Positions 50,167 through 57,497 of a stretch of DNA of 64,000 nucleotides are shown here, one piece after another. The number at the start of each line of letters is the position of its first letter. Positions within the stretch are counted from its first letter, which is position 1. Location: contig CATKYJ010000014.1 of assembly GCA_949840885.1 (NCBI GenBank), forward strand, positions 1 to 64,000, written 5' to 3'. The stretch is from an uncultured Acetatifactor sp. (GTDB taxonomy: Bacteria; Bacillota; Clostridia; Lachnospirales; Lachnospiraceae). The position numbers and the translations under genes were made by a program. Under the pieces are notes generated by a model. It was not told where the DNA came from and made no database searches. It saw only the letters and a program-made list of their open reading frames with translations.

Positions 50167-51603
50167 TTACCTGGTATGATCACTGCCGTCCATCACCACG
50201 GTCTCCATTCCCATGAGCCCTGCCGCCAGCTTCAGCTCCTCCACATAGTCCCCGTAGACGCCGTGGATATGGTTGCAGGGATATTCCTGCAAAAACGCAT
50301 CCGCGCTTACTTTCAGTTTTGCAAAGGCCACCGGCCACTGGGGCGTCGTGACGCTGCCCAGCCGCAGCATCTCCTCCCTGGAAAAGCGCACGAACCGCGC
50401 GGGCACTATTGTCATGTAGTACTTTCCGCATTTCCTTGCCAGTCTGGCCAGCGTCACATCGCCCTCCTTTGCAAAATGGTGGACGCTGCCGCCCCCTGCC
50501 GGGTAATCCTCCGTCTCCGGATAAAAGGTCACTTCCCTTAAATTCTCCTCCGGATCCATGGAGCCTGCCGCAAAATAGGTGGCGCATGTGCCTGAGTTGG
50601 AGAAGTACCACATGCCTTTCTCCCTGTCGTAATGGCGCACGTCCGCAAACAGCACCGGGCTGCCCGTAAGGAGCTTGAAGATCTGCATGGTCAGCGCGCC
50701 GTCCATGTCCGCCTCCGTGGCCGCCACAATGGGTTCATGGGCGCCGTCCCAGTCGTAGGGGTCATTCAGGAAAGCTTCCGCCAGATCCATGGTCACATAT
50801 CGGTCTGTCAGGTCGCCGTGAGCCTTGATTCCGATGAAGTCCAGATTCCTCTCCGCAATGATCTGCCTCAGTCCATAGTAGGAGCGTATCTGGGTCTTTA
50901 GCTTCTCCGGCGTCAGATGCTTTCCGTCATAGGCGATGCGTCCCACCTTGTCAGACAGCCACCGGAAAGCCGCTTCCACCTTGCTCTCCTCCACCTGCTC
51001 TCCTGCCCGGACAATGTCGTCCTGCTCCAGGTTCTCCACATCGATGCCAAATTCCCTCTGCCACTGCTCCACATTGGCCACCGCCGTGTACATGCCCATG
51101 GGTCTTCCGCCGAAGTTCCCGAATGTCATGCCCCTAAGGCGCTTCACCGCACAGGCCGCCCGCAGGAATGCCGTCATGCGGCCAAAGACCTCCGGCTCTT
51201 TCACGGAGCCCCAAAGCCTATGGTAAGCCACCCCAAGCTGGTCCAGCGTTCCTGCCGCCGCCAGCATCCCCACCATCCCGCACTGGGACGGATGCAGATT
51301 GCAAAACAGCAGGTACGGGCCAGGTGCAAAATTCTGCGCCACCGCCGTGTACTGGGGATAGCACCAGATGGCGTAATTGAAGATGGTCACTTCCACCCCG
51401 GCCTCCCGCAGGCGCTCTCCCTCCTGCCTGGCCGCCGTGTTGGAGTTGATGGCCCTCGTTCCCTCCACCACCTGGAAAGAGCCCTCTTTTGTAAGGGCTT
51501 CGGCTATCTCCCTCTGATAGCCCATCAATGTCTCCCTGTGCATTTCGTGCAAATACTCTCTCCCATCGGACATGGTGAGGATCCCAACCTTGATTTTATC
51601 CAT
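50167..51603 (-). CDS. L-fucose/L-arabinose isomerase-family protein
   Basis: 478 residues, ATG at 51603 after GAGGTG. Recognised by the N-terminal GILTMSDGREYLHE, EVTIFNYAIWCYPQYT, LLFCNLHPSQCGMVG, GMTFGNFGGRPMGMYTA and the late GDYVEELKLAAGLMGMETV. It belongs to the broad isomerase superfamily that includes FucI and AraA, which interconvert aldoses and ketoses with Mn2+. It is shorter than FucI (about 590) and diverges from AraA. Likely partner of the 3-epimerase upstream and of the FGGY kinase in the next operon. Substrate unknown. Confidence 0.82.
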   Translation of the reverse strand: MDKIKVGILTMSDGREYLHEMHRETLMGYQREIAEALTKEGSFQVVEGTRAINSNTAARQEGERLREAGVEVTIFNYAIWCYPQYTAVAQNFAPGPYLLFCNLHPSQCGMVGMLAAAGTLDQLGVAYHRLWGSVKEPEVFGRMTAFLRAACAVKRLRGMTFGNFGGRPMGMYTAVANVEQWQREFGIDVENLEQDDIVRAGEQVEESKVEAAFRWLSDKVGRIAYDGKHLTPEKLKTQIRSYYGLRQIIAERNLDFIGIKAHGDLTDRYVTMDLAEAFLNDPYDWDGAHEPIVAATEADMDGALTMQIFKLLTGSPVLFADVRHYDREKGMWYFSNSGTCATYFAAGSMDPEENLREVTFYPETEDYPAGGGSVHHFAKEGDVTLARLARKCGKYYMTIVPARFVRFSREEMLRLGSVTTPQWPVAFAKLKVSADAFLQEYPCNHIHGVYGDYVEELKLAAGLMGMETVVMDGSDHTR

Positions 51604-51687
51604 TTATCCACCTCTCTGCGCGCTTCCAGGCGCGTCTGCAAGCCTTATGAAACACGCTTGTAAAGTCAATATTGATCCGTTCCCTAT

Positions 51688-52569
51688 TTACTTCTGCCCA
51701 AGCTTCCCCCGGATAAATGCGGCTCCCCTGGCGGCCAGCTCGTCCATCTCCGTCTCCCGGATGCCGTCTCCCAGATCCCGGTATACCCTGATGTCCTTTC
51801 CCACCTGTCCCCCGGGCTTCAAAAAGGGCTCCATGACGATCCTGCCCTGATATCCGATCTCCTGCAGAGCGGCCGCTATCTCATCCCAGTCCATGTGGCC
51901 TCTCATGCCCGGCACCTTGCGGTTGCATTCCCCGATGTGGAAATGAGCCAGCCTGCGGCCTGCCGTGAGGATGGCGTCCCGGAATGTGTCCTCCTCTATG
52001 TTCATGTGGAAAGTGTCCAGGAGCAGTCCCACCCCGGGGCTTCCCACCTCCTCCACAAAGGCCCTGCCCTCTGCCGCCGTGTTCAGCACGCACTGCTCGA
52101 ACCGGTTTACGATCTCCAGGCAGTAAGTGATGCCCAGGGCTTCCGCCTTTCCCGCCAGCTCCTTTACGGAGCGAAGCGCCTGCTCCCTGGCCGCCTGCTT
52201 GTCCTGGAAAGAAGGCTGTCCCGCCATGGGCCAGCAGGCATAGATGATGCCGCCCAACATGTCTCCCCCCATGTGGTGCACCACGTCCAGCAGCCTCCCC
52301 ACATAGGCGATGCCGCACCTGCGGACGCTCTCGTCCCTGCTGGCCAGGTCGTACTGAGGCGGCAGGCCAATGCAGTATGTAAGGTCGATTCCCTCATCCC
52401 TGGCCGCCTGTGCAATCCTGTCCTGCTCTGCGCCGGACATCTTCTCCAGGGCGCCCACCTCCACCTCCAGCACGTCAAATCCAAGTCTTTTCACCTTGCG
52501 GATATAGGAGATATAGTCTGCTTGCCAGTTTCTCTCCCAATAAGCAAAATAGATTCCGATCCGGTTCAC
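51688..52569 (-). CDS. D-tagatose/D-psicose 3-epimerase-family protein
   Basis: 293 residues starting at GTG 52569, six bases after AGGAGG; a longer frame to 52626 has no ribosome binding site. TIM barrel with the metal and catalytic residues of ketose 3-epimerases: LEIVNRFE (Glu152, Glu158), LLDTFHMNIEED (Asp185), HFHIGECNRKVPG (His211) and VMEPF (Glu247), nearly the same positions as in Agrobacterium psicose epimerase. It interconverts ketohexoses or ketopentoses at C3. First gene of the 14-gene operon. The 412-base region upstream (52570-52981) holds the promoter area and repeats. Confidence 0.9.
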   Translation of the reverse strand: MNRIGIYFAYWERNWQADYISYIRKVKRLGFDVLEVEVGALEKMSGAEQDRIAQAARDEGIDLTYCIGLPPQYDLASRDESVRRCGIAYVGRLLDVVHHMGGDMLGGIIYACWPMAGQPSFQDKQAAREQALRSVKELAGKAEALGITYCLEIVNRFEQCVLNTAAEGRAFVEEVGSPGVGLLLDTFHMNIEEDTFRDAILTAGRRLAHFHIGECNRKVPGMRGHMDWDEIAAALQEIGYQGRIVMEPFLKPGGQVGKDIRVYRDLGDGIRETEMDELAARGAAFIRGKLGQK

Positions 52570-52703
52570 CTGTATCCTCCTTCCCCTGCGGTCTTTCGTC
52601 CGCGCCAGCCATCCGCGGCGAAGCACACAGTTGGCGTTCAGTATAAATTTACAAGAACCTTTCTATAAAAATATCATTTTTTGAGCATTATTTCTTGCGT
52701 TTC

Positions 52704-52800
52704 TTTCACTGAAAATTTCGTTTTTTTCATATTACAGATTTTTCCGGCAAATTTTTGCATCTCTTTTTCCTTTTTGCAAAACAATATGAAACAATATGAA
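52704..52800. promoter_or_regulatory. Operator candidates in the gap upstream of the epimerase operon
   Basis: The AT-rich gap 52570-52945 contains the small palindrome TTTCACTGAAA (52704-52714), overlapping GAAAATTTC, and a perfect tandem ACAATATGAA repeated at 52781-52790 and 52791-52800. These lie between the epimerase start and the terminator of the DeoR gene. Control of the epimerase operon by the neighbouring DeoR regulator is plausible. No convincing -35/-10 pair could be fixed on the minus strand, although TATACT near 52641 is possible. Confidence 0.35.
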
Positions 52801-52945
52801 AGAAATAAAAAAAGAGGCGGATGCCCCTTTATTTACCAAGTATTTCGCCTTTCATTTCCCATATTCCGTATGACAAAATCGTCTTTTTCGTGTTTTATGT
52901 TGCGGTTTTTTGAAATTTTAACGTATCTCTATTTACACAGGCGCG

Positions 52946-52980
52946 AAAAAACCGCTATAGTTTGCACTACAGCGGTTTTT
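52946..52980 (-). terminator. Intrinsic terminator after the DeoR gene
   Basis: AAAAACCGCT (52946-52955) and AGCGGTTTTT (52971-52980) pair perfectly, with inner TAGT/ACTA closing the loop. The stem starts one base beyond the DeoR stop. The A and T runs on both arms make it work in either direction. It separates the kinase/DeoR operon from the epimerase operon. Confidence 0.9.
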
Positions 52981-52981
52981 G

Positions 52982-53773
52982 TCACGCTTTGCATACTTTT
53001 ACAATCACTTCCCGGTCCTCCAGTGCCTGGCGCATCTTGACCCCGATTCCCTCATCCGTGATGATCACGTCCACCTGAGACAGCGGCACCACCTGGCAGA
53101 AACTGCTGGAACCGATCTTGCTGGAATCGCACATGACAATCACCTGGGAAGCGATCTGCACCATCCTGCGTTTCACCTCCGCATGCCCCATATCCGGAGT
53201 GCTGATTCCGAATTCCGGCGTCAGGCCGTTGGTGGCCAGGAAGCATTTGTCCACCCCCAGCCCCTCCATACCCTTTATGGCAAGGGGGCCCACCGAGCAG
53301 TGAAACCCTCTCCTGATCACGCCGCCGATGAAGACAATGGTAGCGTCGCTTTGTTCCTCCAGGACGCCGGCGATGTTTAAATCATTGGTCACTACCGTCA
53401 GGTTCTTTCGTCTGGTGATTGCCCGGACGAACTCCATAGCGGTGGTGCCCGTGTCCACGGCGATCACATCCCCGTCCTGAACCATCTCCGCAGCCGCCAG
53501 GCCGATGAGACGTTTTTCGCTGCGGTTCAGCCCCACTTTCTGGTTCGTGACTTTCTCCTGGCCGCTCTTGGTGTTCAGGATGGCGCCCCCATGGGTCCTG
53601 GTCAGAAGCCCTCTGCTCTCCATCTCGTTTAAGTCGCTGCGAATCGTTGCGGGAGACACCGAGAAGCACTCGCACAAATAGGGCACCATCACTTTATGTT
53701 CCTTTTTCAGCAGGCTTAAGATCATCTCCTGCCTTTCCTGCAAAAACAAATGTCCATTATCCACCTTCTGCAT
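52982..53773 (-). CDS. DeoR-family transcriptional regulator
   Basis: 263 residues from ATG 53773 (GAGG seven bases upstream); an ATG five codons earlier is an alternative. N-terminal winged helix (VPYLCECFSVSPATIRSDLN, GLLTRTHGGAIL), then the sugar-phosphate-binding DeoRC domain (VIAVDTGTTAMEFVRAI, NDLNIAGVLEEQ, FIGGVIRRGFHCSVGPLA, MCDSSKIGSSSFCQV). DeoR regulators are usually repressors released by a phosphorylated sugar. It follows the FGGY kinase gene, whose product may make the effector. Likely targets: its own operon and the epimerase operon. Confidence 0.92.
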   Translation of the reverse strand: MQKVDNGHLFLQERQEMILSLLKKEHKVMVPYLCECFSVSPATIRSDLNEMESRGLLTRTHGGAILNTKSGQEKVTNQKVGLNRSEKRLIGLAAAEMVQDGDVIAVDTGTTAMEFVRAITRRKNLTVVTNDLNIAGVLEEQSDATIVFIGGVIRRGFHCSVGPLAIKGMEGLGVDKCFLATNGLTPEFGISTPDMGHAEVKRRMVQIASQVIVMCDSSKIGSSSFCQVVPLSQVDVIITDEGIGVKMRQALEDREVIVKVCKA

Positions 53774-53841
53774 TCCGACACCTCTCATCGCTCAGACTTG
53801 GCTTCGCCTGGCGCCTTAGCATTCCTGCAACATAAACCCTG

Positions 53842-55338
53842 TCACGCTCTCTGCCGCCCTTCCCCTCCCAGGGAACGAAGCAGCTCGCCATACCGTTTTG
53901 TTTTCACTGTATAGGCGGCATGTCTTTCTTCGCAGGGCAGGTAGGTCTCCACGATCTTCCGGCTCCCGCCAGCCGCCTCCAGGGAATCAAACATTCCAAC
54001 GGCCCGGCCTGCCAGCACCGCGCTCCCCCAGGTGGCTGCCTCCTCCACCTGTATCCTGTGGTACGCAAGTCCCAGCACATCCGCTTTCAGTTGATTGAAG
54101 AGCCTGCAGCGGGTGCCGCCGCCCACACCGTAGATGCCCGTGGGCCTTATGCCCGGATCCAGCTCCTGCAAGATTTTGAAAAACAGATTATACTCCAGAA
54201 CAATGCTCTCCAGAATACTCCTATACAGATGCCCGGCCTCATGGTTCCAGGACAGCCCATGGAAGCCGCCCCGTATCCCGGGTTCGTTGGGACAGGTGCG
54301 CCCTGCAAAATGGGGAATGAAATACAGGTCGTTTATCTCCTCCGCCACACCCGATGCCATATGCTCCAGTTCCTCATAGCTTTTTCCCACCAATTGCTTA
54401 AACCACCGGATACACAATCCCCCGCCTCCCAGATATGCCAAAGGGATAAAGAGCCCGTCCACGGCAGAACGGGCCGTGAGAATCGTCCGATGGGGAATAT
54501 CCGGCACAAATCTGTCCGTGCTGAGGGAGAATATGGAGGCTGTTCCGGCCACATCGTAAACCATTCCTTTCTCCAGGATGCCTGCTCCCAGGGAGGAGGC
54601 TGCCGAATCCCCGCAGCCCGCAGCTACCGGCATTCCCTCCGCCAGCCCAAGCCTCCCTGCCGTCTCCCGGCTCAGCGTTCCCACCCGCTCCCAGGGCGCC
54701 GCAATCCGCGGCAGCTTGTCCTCGTCCACCCCGAAGCATGACATTAGCCCCGGATCCCATCTGCGCTCCGCGCTGTCTGCGAAGCCTGTAAAATGCAGAT
54801 GGGTATAGTCCACATAGGCCTCCTCCCCCTTGAGGCCGCACAGCCTTGCGCACAAATAGGACTGCAGGGTCACGAACTTGCGAATCTTTTGATACAGGCC
54901 GGGATGCTCCCCTTTCCACCACAGAATCTTGGGGCCATGGGCATATGTGACCTGTCCGCCCGTCTTGCGGACGATCTCGTCCCCCGCCAGCTCTTTCATT
55001 TTAGCGATATAGGGCTCGCACCTGGTGTCCAGCCATGAGTCGTAAGGTGTCACCGCCCTGTATGTCTCGTCCACCCCAAGGATGCCTGCCATCTGGGCAT
55101 CCAGACCCAGGGCTTCCACCCGGCCTTTCTCCACGCCGGAACATTCCGTCAGCTCCCGCACCGTGGCAAGCACCGATCCAAACAGTTCCTCCGGATCCTG
55201 CGTGATCTCACCTGCCGGGCCGTAATGCAGCGCCGTCTCCCGAAAAGTCTGGCATACCGTTTCTCCCTGCCGGGTATAGAGAGAGGCCTTTGTCCCCTGG
55301 GTTCCCACATCCACTCCGATCAGATATCTTCTCTCCAT
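53842..55338 (-). CDS. FGGY-family carbohydrate kinase (xylulokinase-like)
   Basis: 498 residues, ATG at 55338 six bases after AGGAGG. The N-terminal ATPase-fold domain begins YLIGVDVGTQGTKASLY. The middle has AHGPKILWWKGEHPGLYQKI and CGDSAASSLGAG, and the C-terminal domain has GGLCIRWFKQL, GIYGVGGGTRCRLFNQL and AATWGSAVLAGRAVG, the FGGY signature region. It phosphorylates a ketose or polyol, likely a ketopentose or ketohexose delivered by the isomerase/epimerase pair. It lies 10 bases after the dehydrogenase and 68 before DeoR. Confidence 0.9.
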   Translation of the reverse strand: MERRYLIGVDVGTQGTKASLYTRQGETVCQTFRETALHYGPAGEITQDPEELFGSVLATVRELTECSGVEKGRVEALGLDAQMAGILGVDETYRAVTPYDSWLDTRCEPYIAKMKELAGDEIVRKTGGQVTYAHGPKILWWKGEHPGLYQKIRKFVTLQSYLCARLCGLKGEEAYVDYTHLHFTGFADSAERRWDPGLMSCFGVDEDKLPRIAAPWERVGTLSRETAGRLGLAEGMPVAAGCGDSAASSLGAGILEKGMVYDVAGTASIFSLSTDRFVPDIPHRTILTARSAVDGLFIPLAYLGGGGLCIRWFKQLVGKSYEELEHMASGVAEEINDLYFIPHFAGRTCPNEPGIRGGFHGLSWNHEAGHLYRSILESIVLEYNLFFKILQELDPGIRPTGIYGVGGGTRCRLFNQLKADVLGLAYHRIQVEEAATWGSAVLAGRAVGMFDSLEAAGGSRKIVETYLPCEERHAAYTVKTKRYGELLRSLGGEGRQRA

Positions 55339-55348
55339 GGCCGGCCTC

Positions 55349-56386
55349 CTACATACAGATCACATTCTTCAGACCGGCGCCGCATGCGGCATATTGAAAC
55401 CCCTTTTCGATTTCCTGCAGGGATATTGTTCTGGTAATCAGGCGCTTTACGTCCAGCACCCCGGTGGTTATGTAATGCAGGGTCTTTCTGTACTGGGACA
55501 GGCTGGCCCTGGTAGTTCCGGAGACCAAAAGCTCCTTGTAATGGATCAGGTTCGTATTGAGCGTCACATTCTGCCTGTCAGCGGGAATCCCGCCGAAGAA
55601 GATCACTCTCCCCCCCAGAGCCGCCGCTTCCAGAGCAGTCTCCTGAGCCTGCGGGGAGGGACACGCGGTGATGCACACATCGGCTCCGTGCCCTTTTGTC
55701 ATCTCCTCCACTGCCTCCTGCACGGAATCCGCCACCGTGCAGAAAGAATCGTCCGCCTGCCTGCACATAGCCAGCCGCTCTTTGGACAGGTCGCTTATCA
55801 TCACAAGGGACGCTCCCGCCATCTTTGCCATCATGGCATGCATGATGCCGATGGGCCCGGCACCTATGACCAGAACGCTCTCTCCGGGCCTGATATCGCT
55901 TCTCTCAAATCCGTTGCACACACAGGACAGGGGTTCGTTGACTGCCCCTTCCTGAAAGGACACATGGTCTTCCAGGACACAGACGTTCCCGCCCCGGACT
56001 GCTTCCTGCGGAATGGCCACATACTCCGCGAAAGCTCCGTCCAGATTGATTCCCAGAGCCTTGTAGGACTTGCACAGATGCCCGTTTCCGGACACGCACT
56101 GCTCGCAGACGCCGCATCCCATGTTCGGAGCCACCGCAACGCGCTGCCCCGGCCGGTAGTTCCTGACCCCTGCCCCTGTCTCCTCGATCACTCCGCTGAA
56201 TTCATGCCCCAGGATCCTGGGGGACTGATCCGATATGCCGCTTGCTCCGTTTAGCAGCATCCTCACATCCGTTCCGCATATGGCCGCGGCTTTCACCCGC
56301 ACCAGAAGCTCCCCCTCCCCCGGAACCGGCCTGGGAGCCTCTTCCAGCCTTATGTCATTTTTTCCGTACATTTTCGCTGCCAGCAT
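55349..56386 (-). CDS. Zinc-dependent MDR alcohol/polyol dehydrogenase
   Basis: 345 residues, ATG at 56386 with GGAGG seven bases upstream. Catalytic zinc ligands in AAICGTDVRML (Cys) and LGHEFSGVI (His-Glu). The structural zinc lobe is CGVCEQCVSGNGHLC. The nucleotide-binding fold is VLVIGAGPIGIMHAMMAKMA, followed by SDLSKERLAM (NAD preference suggested by the Asp). It resembles sorbitol/threonine-type dehydrogenases. It probably oxidises a sugar alcohol or sugar in the same pathway as the kinase. Confidence 0.9.
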   Translation of the reverse strand: MLAAKMYGKNDIRLEEAPRPVPGEGELLVRVKAAAICGTDVRMLLNGASGISDQSPRILGHEFSGVIEETGAGVRNYRPGQRVAVAPNMGCGVCEQCVSGNGHLCKSYKALGINLDGAFAEYVAIPQEAVRGGNVCVLEDHVSFQEGAVNEPLSCVCNGFERSDIRPGESVLVIGAGPIGIMHAMMAKMAGASLVMISDLSKERLAMCRQADDSFCTVADSVQEAVEEMTKGHGADVCITACPSPQAQETALEAAALGGRVIFFGGIPADRQNVTLNTNLIHYKELLVSGTTRASLSQYRKTLHYITTGVLDVKRLITRTISLQEIEKGFQYAACGAGLKNVICM

Positions 56387-56402
56387 AGTGATTCCTCCAC
56401 AA

Positions 56403-57446
56403 TTATAGTATAATTACTTCTTTCTTTGCAATAGATAAGTTGCCAACATTTACAATCTTGACAGCCATTTTTCCATCATGGCCGCCCACCAGGGGAGGGG
56501 AATCCTCCTGGATGCATCTGACAAATGCCATGTCTTCTTCCAGGTAGGCATCCTTAAAGAGAAAACGCCAGCTTCCCACGAATCCCTCTCTGCGCTTTCC
56601 GTCTGCAGTACAGACCGAGACCCCGTTCTCTTTGGTCTTTCCCAGGAAGATACAGCCCCTGGTTCCCAGAATCTCCACCCTGGCATCGTATCCGTAGGCC
56701 ACCCCCTGGGCTCCGTCTATCATGCCCTGCATGCCATTTTCAAATCCCGCAACCAACGCCACATTGTCATAAAAATCCGGGAATTCCCCCGCTGCCTCCG
56801 GGCATCTGTAATTTCCCGCAATGGCATACACGGATGCGTATTCGCTTCCCGTAAACCACCGCAGCGTGTCGATGTCGTGGCTGTTCACCTCGGCCAGAGG
56901 GCCGTTGCTCTTCCTGATGTCGAACATCCAGGGCTTTGGCCTGCTGGGTCCCCTGGTGTTGGACCTGACCATGACCACATCGCCGATCTCTCCTGCCTCC
57001 ACCAGCCGTTTGGCCTCCTGGAAAGAGGGGGCGAATCTCCTCATAAATCCGATCTGAAGCTTTACATGGAACTGCTCCGCAGCCTCCTCCATGCGCTGGC
57101 ACTCTTCCACTGTCATGGCCATGGGCTTCTCGCAGAGAATATGTTTTCCCGCCCGGGCCGCTGCCACCGCGATCTCACAGTGGTACTTGGTGGGGGTCAC
57201 GATGACCACCGCATCTGTCTCCTTATCCTCCAGGGCCTCTCTGTAATCCGTGCAGAGCCGCTCCACGTTCCACTCTCTCCCCGCTGCCTCAAGCGCCTCC
57301 GGGGACGGATCCGCTATGGCGCTTAAGAATGCGCCGGGAATGCGCCTGCTGAAATTCTCCGCATGAATCATGCCTGCCCGGCCTGCCCCGATCAGGCAGA
57401 CCCCTAATTTCCCATTTCTCATGTCCTCACTTGTCTCTCCTCTCAT
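56403..57446 (-). CDS. Gfo/Idh/MocA-family sugar/inositol dehydrogenase
   Basis: 347 residues from ATG 57446 (AGGA upstream); an internal ATG at 57422 is possible. Rossmann fold GVCLIGAGRAGMIHAENF, then VIVTPTKYHCEIAVAAARAG and the conserved HILCEKPMAMTVEEC (the EKP lysine). Later VNSHDIDTLRWFTGSEY supplies the catalytic Asp-His pair typical of inositol 2-dehydrogenase-like enzymes. Unlike the 17.9-kb paralogue it has no YPTHxxGP motif, so it should be a true NAD-dependent sugar or polyol dehydrogenase. Confidence 0.9.
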   Translation of the reverse strand: MRGETSEDMRNGKLGVCLIGAGRAGMIHAENFSRRIPGAFLSAIADPSPEALEAAGREWNVERLCTDYREALEDKETDAVVIVTPTKYHCEIAVAAARAGKHILCEKPMAMTVEECQRMEEAAEQFHVKLQIGFMRRFAPSFQEAKRLVEAGEIGDVVMVRSNTRGPSRPKPWMFDIRKSNGPLAEVNSHDIDTLRWFTGSEYASVYAIAGNYRCPEAAGEFPDFYDNVALVAGFENGMQGMIDGAQGVAYGYDARVEILGTRGCIFLGKTKENGVSVCTADGKRREGFVGSWRFLFKDAYLEEDMAFVRCIQEDSPPLVGGHDGKMAVKIVNVGNLSIAKKEVIIL

Positions 57447-57497
57447 CTCTTGATCCTGCTTAGGCTGGACATACTCCCCAACGGCTCTCCGCTGTCC

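Noticed and set aside
52681..53040. Plus-strand frame in the AT-rich promoter gap
   Set aside because: Runs through a clear intrinsic terminator (52946-52980) and into the DeoR gene; no ribosome binding site; low-complexity composition.
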